Origin: Mesostigma viride
Taxonomy: Eukaryota; Streptophyta; Mesostigmatophyceae; Mesostigmatales; Mesostigmataceae
Reading direction: 5' to 3'
Assembly: GCA_009746045.1 (NCBI GenBank)
Contig: RPFO01000154.1
Location: forward strand, 7,133,193-7,160,692
Length of the DNA: 27,500 bases
Shown: one piece after another, positions 20,061-27,500 of the stretch
How the letters are laid out: each line of letters opens with the position of its first letter
How positions within the stretch are numbered: position 1 is the stretch's first letter
Position numbers and translations under genes: made by a program
The notes under the pieces: model-generated
The model's input: only the letters and a program-made list of their open reading frames with translations
Databases searched by the model: none
What the model was told of the DNA's origin: nothing

Positions 20061-20815
20061 TCAACATATATACTAAAATTTGTAAAACGCAGCCGTGGCA
20101 CAATTTTAGCTAACACTCTTTCGAACGGCTTTCGGCTCCAGCCACTCAGCGGCGCGACTTACAGTCCGCTTGACGAATGAGCTGCGCGAAATTTCGTTGC
20201 GACCAATCACGAAAAGGTCAAACCACGGCGTCCATATTATCACGGTTTTTGTGCGTTACATCCAGATGAGCCATTTGGCAGAGGTCCGTATGCCCAGATT
20301 GCAGCAGGAGCCAAACTCTGCGATTTCATGTGTTCGCGAGCTCCAGATATAACCGTCGCAAACCTTTGGGCTGTTGGACCAAACTTTCTGTTGGCGATAT
20401 CCCGTTACAAACGCGCAGGAAGCTCACACGTGGATTTTCCTGTGCTCCACCGCCTGTAAGCGATTTTCCCCTGCTGTCTGCGGGGTTGGCGAGGTCACTC
20501 CTCCCCGCGCGCATCGCGCTCCCTGGGGTAGCAGTCAATCTGGAGCTAGTTGAACTCCGCAAGACGTACACTGTAGTTCGCGAGCTCCGTCCACTGCGCG
20601 GTTGCGCAAGTTGTCCCTTTGTAGCAAGATACATATTGTGCAACTTCTCCTAAAGCTGCAGGTTACGTAGACTTCAGGCGCCAAGGCACTCTCCATCGTT
20701 ACTGGACCTTTGAAGTTCCGGATTCGAATCTTCCTATCTTCAGCATTTTTCTGTTTTTTTTTTTTCTTTTACACTTTTGCCAACCTCCATGAATCTTGTG
20801 GTCGAAACCCTAAAG
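20061..20815. other. Spacer without a supported gene
   Basis: An open frame at 20330-20653 (+) shows no known domain. A pyrimidine tract with a run of about 13 T lies at about 20752-20764. Confidence 0.45.
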
Positions 20816-20965
20816 CTAGCGCGCGCTCCTTGGCGGGGCTAGCGCCACCTGGCCCTCGGCGGCGGTACGTGGTGTCACGCATCTCCCTAGCCGGGGCTCC
20901 CTGGCCGGGGACCGGCCACAAAAAGAACAAGCTCTAATGTCGCGGGCGAAGCCCGCAAAACTTGT
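20816..20965 (+). mobile_element. Third type of hairpin-CTTGT element end
   Basis: GC-rich segment ending in hairpin GCGGGC-GAA-GCCCGC (20942-20956), AAAA, CTTGT (20961-20965). Same layout as the ends at 19306-19331 and 14373-14398 but with unrelated upstream sequence. The 5' limit is a guess based on composition. Confidence 0.45.
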
Positions 20966-21404
20966 TTTACATCTAAAGGATAAGAAAGAATCAATGTGCT
21001 GGGTACGTGCGGGCATTGGTAAACCCACGTCCTGGTGAAAGCGTAACAGGGGAACACAACGTTTAATTTCGTATGGGTTCCTGGCGGGCCGCTCGTCGGA
21101 CAGCTGCTTGGGCGCGCTTCGATCGAGAACACCGCGTGCGCAGTAAATAGTATTACCCCTTTCTCCTTGCTACGGCTAGGATTTGCCAGGCTGTAAGCAA
21201 GCTGGGGATTGAATTTCGGGAGGGCAATTACAAAATGGAAAAAGTCAGTCGCATCGTGAACGTGCAACGGTATTAATTGTACGTGAAGGGGGATACAAGT
21301 CATACCACCATCCCTGGCGTCCGTGTTGCCATGTCTCCTGGAGGTTAATTCATTAAAAGGCTATCACGAATGAGGTCAAGTGAAGTATAGTGCGTGCTAT
21401 TACG
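20966..21404. other. Spacer with no supported gene
   Basis: Mixed-composition DNA; no repeats or domain-bearing frames found. Confidence 0.4.
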
Positions 21405-21530
21405 GATTTACGGTAGGTTAATGTCTATACGAAGTTACGAAACGCTGGGCTCAAATCGCCTTGGACCACGGCGACATGACTGGTTCCCTGGTCACATAAT
21501 GTTGTTGTTGTTGTGTCCCACGCCGCAGTC
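21405..21530 (+). mobile_element. Short interspersed element with (GTT)n tail, copy 1
   Basis: Runs ACGGTAGGTTA, CTATACGAAGT, GCTGGGCTC, TTGGACCACGGCGACATGA, CTGGTCACATAATG, then (GTT)4 and CCCACGCCGCA. A diverged antisense copy is at 25290-25550, and the tail region recurs near 24380-24450. No coding capacity. The class (SINE-like) is inferred from size, tail and dispersion. Confidence 0.5.
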
Positions 21531-21907
21531 AGCAGCAGAGAATTCTTTAGTGTGGGTGGTTCCGCTTACAGAGAATTTTTTCGGGGAAATGGGTATATTT
21601 TATTAGCCAATTATGGACCAAAGAGGTGAGAGGGGAAATGAGTATCAGCGAATCCTAATGAAGGTGGGCACACACACGTGTGGCGGTGACAGGTGAAAGG
21701 CTAATAGGGCGCGTTATTAGACCAGGGAAGCCATTGGACCTGAGTAATGTCGCCATGAGGCATACTGGTGAATACCTGATTACGGCCCAGTAGATCATGA
21801 AAAAGCTGGAGCGGGCTGGGCTTGTCGTTGGGCCCTGGGTCCCACACCCTGTGTTGTTCCTGAGCTAACAGCCAGTAGCGGCGCATAGCCGCATTCCATA
21901 GGTATAT

Positions 21908-23372
21908 AAAGCGCCGGACTACGCCCCTTCGGAAGCTTAAGTGGCCCTAACCCCTATGAAGGCTTCATAACATCCCCCCACCCTGTAACCACTATTCTCC
22001 ACCTGTATATTCTCCACCGTGACTGCTACCGCCTCTTAACATATAACGAACTGGCTGCCTGGGTCCCCAATATGCCTACTTATGCTGCCTGGGCTGCGCT
22101 AGTACAAGCCATACCCCCACGCTGGCACACACTCATGACTTCTCCCCGTGCCCCCTATAAAGCTGGTGAATGGTGCTGCTTTTGTCCATACAGCACGACC
22201 GCAACATGCTCGGGGAAGGTGGTCGCAGAACTCCCCCTTGGAACCCTGCACGTTCAACTACTGGCGCCGCTGAGCGGCCACAATGGCTGTCTGGCTCAAC
22301 TTACAACTGCAGTGGTGCTCCTCCCCACCCAGCTATGCCACCGGATTCGGGTTGTACCTTGGTCCCTAGAACAGTCATGTGTATACCAACCCAACCCCAA
22401 CCTTCCAGACGCTGCTATTATTTGGCTACATGTGGGATCAACTCGCCTGGACATGTTGTCATTGGATCCAGTGGAATTTGGCTGGGTGCTAAATCAGGGT
22501 GACAGCAGAATTGTAAAAGGCCTTTACGAGTACACGGCAGAGTGGGGCTACACAATGCTCCGGCATAAAAACCATCAATTCCACCCCGGACGGACACGCT
22601 GGGGTGCTACTGAGTGGCCTGGCCACACCTGGGTCCGCAACATCACCCTCGCCGCTGACCACCCGCTGATTGATCGCCGCGCGACCGACGTACAACACCT
22701 CTTGATGCACCGATCCATCGGGGTCGGGGAGATCCTCCACCGGCGATTTCACCACCCTGCTACTTGTTTATGTACCCACCCCACTGAAACTGTGGAACAC
22801 CGATTTTTATGGTGTAACCTCCAGGGAGTTTGGACCTGGTTGATTGGTTTATGGGCAGCCTGGACATCTGAGCCTATCATACCGGTGTCTACCCGCTCAA
22901 TTATCTTTGGCATCACTGGCACCCCTGGCCTTGAGCTCACCTTTTCACAACAAGCGTGGATATGGCTCCGCACATGCATGTTATATACAATCTGGACGGT
23001 GCGAAACGATGTGGTGTTCAATAGGCGCACAGTTTTCGACAAAGCTGGGGTTCTCTCACGCTTCATTTACCTATGGAACTCCGGCATGCGACGCTACTGG
23101 ATGGTTGCAAATGAACAAAACAAAATCTGGGACCCTGGCGCGGACCAGGATAAGCCCAGCCCACTTGAGATCTTTCATGACCTCATGGGCAAAAACAGGA
23201 TCTTTACCCACATGCCCAATGACAACCCATTAGAAGTCCAGTGGCTTCCGTGGTCTACTAAGGCTCCGTTTTAGCCACTGACATCTTGACACCCTAGGCT
23301 TAGCAGGGCTTAATTACTGGCTATATTTGGAATAAACGTACACCTATTTACCTGGAAAAGCGCCGGACTACG
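21908..23372 (+). mobile_element. Inner 5'-truncated LINE with 18-bp target duplication
   Basis: AAAGCGCCGGACTACGCC at 21908-21925 and again at 23355-23372 flanks the element 21926-23354. It carries the C-terminal part of ORF2, then a short 3' UTR ending ACCTATTTACCTGG. It sits inside the antisense outer LINE, so it is the younger insertion. Confidence 0.88.
21926..23274 (+). CDS. LINE ORF2 C-terminal fragment with zf-RVT zinc finger
   Basis: The C-terminal part of a non-LTR retrotransposon polyprotein. Endonuclease and reverse transcriptase are missing because of 5' truncation, so this cannot be an autonomous element. The frame is open from 21910, but the first 16 bases belong to the target duplication. 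Before the ATG at 22072 it continues with in-frame LINE-like sequence (HLYILHRDCYRLLTYNELAA), so the ATG is probably not a true start. Counting from that ATG, the reverse-transcriptase-associated zinc finger is C232-x-C234-x8-H243-x4-C248. It is followed by the usual W-rich stretch and MLYTIWTVRNDVVFN (the IW-x2-RN signature), and the protein ends WLPWSTKAPF with TAG. The frame is undamaged, which suggests a young insertion. No internal promoter identified. Confidence 0.85.
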
Positions 23373-23460
23373 CCGCCGCGGGTATATTCCTCGCGGACCT
23401 TAAAGACTGTCTCGTTGCGTATGGTCCAGATCGCGTACAGCATACAGCTTACAGAGAATT

Positions 23461-23649
23461 CTTTAGTGGCCACTAGACGAAGGTTGTGAACGTGAACAAC
23501 GCAAGTTACTTTATCTATGCAGTTAGTTTAGTTAGTTGAATCCCACGCCGCACATGGGCAGGAGTAGGGCGCATTGTGATCTATACAGTAGGGCGCTGCT
23601 GCCCATGTGCAGCTTGGGCAACAACGGGCAACAACAGTAAGGCGCATTA
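23461..23649. repeat. Spacer with a 12-bp inverted repeat
   Basis: GCACATGGGCAG (23550-23561) pairs with CTGCCCATGTGC (23599-23610). CCCACGCCGCA in front matches the tail region of the short element at 21517, and GCCGCACATGGGCA recurs after the (CTCAA)n run near 24512. AGAGAATTCTTTAGTG is shared with about 21535-21550. Confidence 0.6.
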
Positions 23650-24243
23650 CCGTAGTGGCTGAAATCACATTGCGAACGTGTGTGTGCCCACCTTCATTAG
23701 GATTCGCTGATACTCATTTCCCCTCTCACCTCTTTGGTCCATAATTGGCTAATAAAATATACCCATTTCCCCGAAATCACATTGCGAATAAATAATTTTT
23801 CGAGGGTTTTTCTGCATGGTTTTGACACTTTGCGGGGAAAGTTCAGCCCGGGTTAGGTAAACTTCGAGCCCGGGAGCTTGTTTATATTAGGGCACCTAGT
23901 TCAGTGTCTGACTTGGATTCTAACCTATCAAGTACATTAATTACCCACCAAGCGCAGTTCCTATCTGACAATTAAGTGAGTACCAGTATGACATAAGGCC
24001 CTAATCAGTGCTGATAGGGCCCCTAATCAGTGCTACTTGAACGGGTTCTCAATCTGGCGCAACGCGGCGCGGCGCGGCAAGCGCGGCGCTCCACTTCATC
24101 TAGCTGAGCCGCGGCCTGCAGCCAGAAACAGGTGTAGCGCCTCCAGGTTTAATACTTTACGGGGTAAATTGAAGTATTATTTTAGCACTTTTCGGGGGGT
24201 CATTCGAAAAGATTTATTCGCAATGTGATTTCAGCCACTACGG
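23650..24243. mobile_element. TA-flanked inverted-repeat element (Tc1/mariner-like MITE)
   Basis: TA at 23648-23649 and 24244-24245 flanks terminal inverted repeats of about 32 bp starting CCGTAGTGGCTGAAATCACA. The left repeat is interrupted after GCGAA by a 96-bp LINE tail and resumes at 23773. The interior is AT-rich with a local repeat CCCTAATCAGTGCT (near 24000 and 24020) and no transposase. TA duplication and short terminal repeats suit a non-autonomous Tc1/mariner element; the superfamily is inferred. Confidence 0.8.
23661..23788 (+). mobile_element. 96-bp LINE 3'-UTR insertion with 16-bp target duplication
   Basis: GAAATCACATTGCGAA at 23661-23676 and 23773-23788 flanks 23677-23772. 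Including shared edge bases, 23676-23775 is the exact reverse complement of 21580-21679 (100 bp), the 3' UTR of the outer LINE. The insertion interrupts the left terminal repeat of the TA-flanked element, so it is younger than that element. Confidence 0.88.
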
Positions 24244-24245
24244 TA

Positions 24246-24480
24246 CACCAGTGTTCTGCATGTTCACATCAGCTGCTATCTACAGTACAGTGCTGGGCCG
24301 GGCCCACTTACACAGTACTAGTATGTGGTTCCGCTTACATAAGCGGAACCACAGACCAGTAAGCGGAACCGCAGATAATAATGTGAGACCAGGGAACCTT
24401 TGTCACATGTGACTTGTCGCCGTTGTTGTTGTTGTGGCCCACGCCGCACCCTCCGTCACTGTCGGTACGCCGGCGCGGGA
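24246..24480. repeat. Palindromic repeat cluster and (GTT)n element tail
   Basis: 24324-24353 is a palindrome with 14-bp arms (TGTGGTTCCGCTTA) and a 2-nt centre. A third copy of the arm follows near 24359-24374, and GTGGTTCCGCTTACA also occurs at about 21556. ATGTGAGACCAGGGAACC and (GTT)4 TGGCCCACGCCGCA resemble the tail of the short element at 21480-21530. Confidence 0.7.
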
Positions 24481-24485
24481 ATAAA

Positions 24486-24510
24486 CTCAACTCAACTCAA
24501 CTCAACTCAA
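24486..24510 (+). repeat. (CTCAA)5 simple repeat
   Basis: Five uninterrupted CTCAA units after GGGAATAAA, followed by CGCCGCACATGGGCA. Simple-repeat tails like this can mark the 3' end of a retroposon, but no body is recognisable. Confidence 0.75.
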
Positions 24511-24589
24511 CGCCGCACATGGGCACTCATGAGATTTGGCCATTTGGGCAACAACAACATGAGATTTGAGAAGGCCGAGGGCACTGAAC

Positions 24590-24640
24590 AGCAAAATTTC
24601 CGGGTAAATGGGGATTTTTTATTAACCAACAAGGCACATC
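24590..24640 (-). mobile_element. Diverged LINE-tail-like fragment
   Basis: On the - strand it reads TTGGTTAATAAAAAATCCCC and ATTTACCCGGAAA, compared with TTGGCTAATAAAATATACCC and ATTTCCCCGAAA in the outer LINE tail. No target duplication found, so weakly supported. Confidence 0.35.
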
Positions 24641-24825
24641 AAGCTGACGCGGACGCGACAGCTTTTCCCCCACCGCCGATTCTTCGAACAGCTCTCAGTT
24701 CCGGGCACCCCACGACCCATTTTCGTCTCCAGTTCATTCGATTCGTCGTTACTCCTTTCCCCTCCCCAAACCCTTCTTCCCTTCATTTGCAGCAACTCGC
24801 TCCCTTCATTTGCGGCAATACGATT

Positions 24826-24911
24826 CAGTCCAGTCTCTCTTTCCAGGTAAATAGGTGTACGTTTATTCCAAATATAGCCAGTAGGTAATCCCTGCAGTCC
24901 AGTCTCTCTTT
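24826..24911 (-). mobile_element. 52-bp LINE 3'-tail micro-insertion with 17-bp target duplication
   Basis: CAGTCCAGTCTCTCTTT at 24826-24842 and 24895-24911 flanks 24843-24894. The insert is the reverse complement, with a few changes, of the final bases of the inner LINE (near 23303-23354, including GGAATAAACGTACACC). Confidence 0.85.
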
Positions 24912-24971
24912 GTGCCCCTACGTGGCATTTTCGCTTAGTATTCCTTACTTCTCAGAGGCCGCTCCCCCCCC

Positions 24972-25102
24972 CCGCGCCACTTCCCCTGCGTTTTGCCACC
25001 GGAACTGACTACCCGCGCCCCGCGCCCGGCACTTCCCCTGCGTTTTGCCGCCGGAACTACCCGCGCCCCGCGCCACTTCCCCTGCGTTTTGCCACCGGAA
25101 CT
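24972..25102 (+). repeat. Three-copy GC-rich tandem repeat (~45 bp)
   Basis: Each unit holds ACTTCCCCTGCGTTTTGCC, an A or G, CCGGAACT, and units are joined by ACCCGCGCCCCGCGCC. No coding signal. Confidence 0.85.
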
Positions 25103-25289
25103 CCAAGCAGAGAGTTGTTTTTTAATACACTTACTGTAAGGATAGGAATATCGTTAGGTTAAGAGGTACCACGTATCGTCACGGCGTGGCTAAGCGCGGG
25201 CGCGACGTTGGCTAACCTTGGCTAACCACCTCAGACCGACCAGCTGGTTACCCACTGAGGGTAGTGTGATAGGAGAAAGGTGTAGAAAG

Positions 25290-25550
25290 GAGCATTATGT
25301 GACCAGGGGAGCCAAGTCGGTGAGGCGCGTACAGTACTGTAAGGTCACCGTGAGGAATGCAAGTAAACACCCTGTTGCGTCCCAGGAGAGCATGGAAGAG
25401 CTCCAAGGGGCTGGGCCTGTCATTGTTGGGCCCGGGGTCCCACACCTGAACAGCAAAATCATGTCGCCGTGGTCCAACGATTACAGTAGAGCCCAGCCGT
25501 TGGTTACTTCGTATAGACCGTAACCTACCGTAACCCAGAACTCCCGCGAA
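25290..25550 (-). mobile_element. Short interspersed element copy 2, interrupted by a LINE fragment
   Basis: On the - strand it follows the element at 21405-21530: ACGGTAGGTTAC, CTATACGAAGTAAC, GCTGGGCTC, TTGGACCACGGCGACATGA, then TTGGCTCCCCTGGTCACATAATG. Between the last two blocks lies about 130 bp including a LINE ORF2 C-terminal fragment (about 25345-25446: VWDPGPNNDRPSPLELFHAL and on to CIPHGDLTV). The fragment is cut at both ends. No clear target duplication. Confidence 0.6.
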
Positions 25551-25624
25551 CAAGTCCAGCACAACGGCTGATCAGCTCGCCGCAGCGGCAGTTACGATCG
25601 TTCGTAACTTTCCTTGTTCCCGTG
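25510..25624 (+). repeat. Direct repeat, copy 1
   Basis: CGTATAGACCGTAACC through CCCAGAACTCC, then CAGCTCGC and GATCGTTCGTAACTTTCC through TTCCCGTG. Repeated at 25850-25977 in the same orientation. Confidence 0.8.
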
Positions 25625-25849
25625 GACCCCGAGTCCACACCTCAATTATGATGCCGTGATTTTTGAGTGCCTTGCCACTTGCCAGTTGCCACGGAAGCTC
25701 AGGCGGGGCACTCCACCCCAACGAGCGGCCACCTGTACAGTACTGAACACCTGTAAGCTTGCCAAGGTGGGTGGTTTCATCATGTTTCATGGGCGATTTC
25801 AGCCCAGGGCGATTCCAGGGCGATTTGAGCCCAACCAATTAATAAAATT

Positions 25850-25977
25850 CGTATAGACCGTAACCTACCGTAACCCAGAACTCCGAACAATTCATGATTC
25901 ATGATCACAACGGCCGCAACGGCCAATCAGCTCGCTGCGGCGGCGCCCCGATCGTTCGTAACTTTCCTTGTTCCCGT
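25850..25977 (+). repeat. Direct repeat, copy 2
   Basis: The first 35 bp (25850-25884) are identical to 25510-25544. The rest is diverged with an extra TTCATGATTCATGATC segment, and the last ~30 bp are again identical. Confidence 0.8.
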
Positions 25978-27500
25978 GTCCAAACACCTCAATTTTTGAC
26001 GTAATTTACCTTTCGCAAGCCTACGTTCAGTCCAAGTCCATTTTTAAGTTACTTGTTACCCCGGTCAGGACTACGATGCCATCATTGCCACGAAATGCCA
26101 TGACCGCCGCCGTACGGAAATCGAAATTGTCATGTGAGCGTTCAGTCCTGTTCCCTTTGTAACCTCGCCGGATGTACCGACAGCGGCGTCAGGTAATAGG
26201 GACGTGGAGCCTTAACGAAGAACATGCTCTAGAGTCACGAGTAGCCGCTAGTAGCGCGGCGGTGTGTACTGTTGTTAACAACGTGGAGCCATAGTCATGA
26301 AGAACGTCGATACGGTATTGACGTAAACACCTATATAGTGGCGTGGGCAACAACAACAACGACAACAACTGTACCAGCAGCGTGGGACTCAACAACAACG
26401 ACAACTGTACCAGCCGATCTGTCGGGCTATGACACGTGGGATCCATGCGAACCACTGAACTGAGCCCAGTATTTTTATTTTATTTTTTAATTATTATTCG
26501 TTTCGCGGTGCGTGCTAGATGACACAATAACGACATAAAAAAAAATCTTCTCGTTCCCGGCGTTGCGGCAGTTGGCAATCGGGGTGGGAACTAATGCAAT
26601 TGTTCAGGCTGACTTTGACTGACGTGGTGACTGGTGGTTGCAAGGCCCTGAAGACTAGAAATTCTCGAAATTCTCGCGGTGTGTGAGGTTTGTGAAGTCA
26701 AAGAAGGTCGGGCATCAAGTCGGCGACCTCGATTCGCAACTAAAGCGCACTGGCTATACTCACGTGATCCAGTGTGGCAAATTAGCTTTCTGACCATCTC
26801 CAGCAAGAAGCGAAGTGAATCGTGAAACGGTGCCCCCGCATTTGTGCAGTGTATTATCTTTTGCAAATTACTCGCGAGCGTTGCCGTGTTGAAGCCACCT
26901 GGAGAGGTACGACTGCTGTTGCTGGCATTCGCTTCTAATCTTTAGAGAGAGTCTACGCCCGTGCCAGCCCATGGATAGAAAGGGTAGGGGAGGGAGCTAG
27001 GATGTTTTCCCTTCACCTCGCAATCGTCTGATGAATTACGGGATGCTCAGGCTCGGGGAGCAGCCCCTTGTTCTCTCTAACCGCCTCCATGTGCTTTGGC
27101 TAAAGTGTTACCCACAACTGGTGTCTCTTATATACCTAGCTGAGGCTGATTGTGACGGGAGATTCCTTCGGCGATGTAAGGTGGTTGACAGCCCACCAAC
27201 ATCCCACATCGTCTGATTCAGTTCAATGACTTGTGCTCCGAGACTTCTCTTAGAAACACATGCCAAGTCATCAGTTGGTTGCGGTTACATCAGAGGTGGG
27301 TTTTAAAGCGCCTTCAACCAGGCACTTCGTTTGGGGTTTCCCACATACTTAGTAGAATGGGTGATTGAGGGTAACTGCCAACCGCTTGATTTGGGCAAGC
27401 GTTTACAGTCTGCAAGGCTGGGTTTGTTTGTGCCAATTGGGTGTCCACTGTCATTGTGATAATAGTAAATACAGCAGGCCATCCCTGTTTCTTGAGCTTT
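25978..27500. other. Region without a supported gene
   Basis: Contains CAA/GAC-rich simple repeats around 26348-26410 (CAACAACAACAACGACAACA) and a short local repeat (ACGTGGAGCC, GAAGAAC) at about 26200 and 26280. The open frames here, all under 95 codons, have no recognisable domain. No tRNA or rRNA seen. Confidence 0.5.

Larger units (their letters stand above)
21578..23446 (-). mobile_element. Outer 5'-truncated LINE, antisense, split by a younger LINE
   Basis: Target duplication GCTTACAGAGAATT at 21564-21577 and 23447-23460. On the - strand, coding sequence runs 23446 to 23355 (reading CMLYAIWTIRNETVF and on to VVRRF), jumps over the + strand insertion, and resumes at 21907 (IYLWNAAMRRYW) to a TAG at 21701-21703. 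A ~120-nt 3' UTR follows, ending TTTCCCCGAA near 21580. Only the last ~90 codons of ORF2 survive. They match the C-terminus of the inner LINE (WDPG, KPSPL, FHDLLGRN). Confidence 0.85.

Noticed and set aside
18601-20062. The two 730-bp units as LTRs of a retrotransposon
   Set aside because: They are directly adjacent with nothing between them, have no TG...CA ends, and no primer-binding or polypurine tract.
20690-20770. Possible tRNA or Pol III unit (GGATTCGAATC followed by a T run)
   Set aside because: The stems needed for a T arm do not pair, and no acceptor or D arm is found upstream.
24400-24888. 162-codon + strand open frame
   Set aside because: It runs through a (GTT)n tail, a (CTCAA)n repeat and a LINE-tail insertion, so it cannot be a conserved gene.

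Overview
The window is eukaryotic nuclear DNA. It has GT-AG introns inside a GC-rich coding gene, non-LTR (LINE) retrotransposon fragments with target-site duplications, a TA-flanked inverted-repeat DNA element and long minisatellites. There is no bacterial-style gene packing. The very GC-rich coding part beside AT-richer repeat DNA would suit an alga or another protist, but nothing seen fixes the taxon.

Region by region. Positions 1-240 are low-complexity pyrimidine-rich DNA. Positions 242-667 hold a ~180-bp tandem array leading into a spliced gene for a Helitron-type PIF1-family helicase (main exons 912-2678 and 2852-3496, plus acidic C-terminal exons 3665-4193). Positions 4262-5042 hold a second copy of the same array, ending in the same terminal unit and leading into a second GC-rich gene (5111-9647). 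That second gene reads as four tandem modules related to ubiquitin-specific protease (C19-type) folds. Modules 2 and 4 keep a Cys and a His in the expected places; modules 1 and 3 have lost both. Both genes carry single-base frameshifts, some of them compensating, so they are recently decayed or suffer from consensus errors.

Positions 9650-18000 are dominated by a ~30-bp minisatellite with a GCATGC core, present in both orientations, with a shared flanking repeat and a 31-bp inverted repeat at 9707/11985. Positions 14000-14800 and 18380-20062 carry GC-rich elements ending in a perfect hairpin followed 3-4 nt later by CTTGT. The second block contains an exact 730-bp head-to-tail duplication. 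Another element end of the same design lies at 20942-20965.

Positions 21400-25980 are a nest of transposable elements. A 5'-truncated LINE on the + strand (21926-23354) is inserted into an antisense 5'-truncated LINE of another subfamily (21578-23446), and each has its own target-site duplication. A TA-flanked inverted-repeat element (23650-24243) carries a 96-bp LINE tail in its left terminal repeat. Two more tiny LINE-tail insertions (25 bp and 52 bp) have clean 12- and 17-bp duplications. Positions 26000-27500 contain no gene I can support.

The most interesting combination is the Helitron-type helicase next to a four-module protease-like protein, both behind copies of the same array. I infer they may be two genes of one large mobile element, but the ends of such an element, and any HUH Rep domain, are not visible here.
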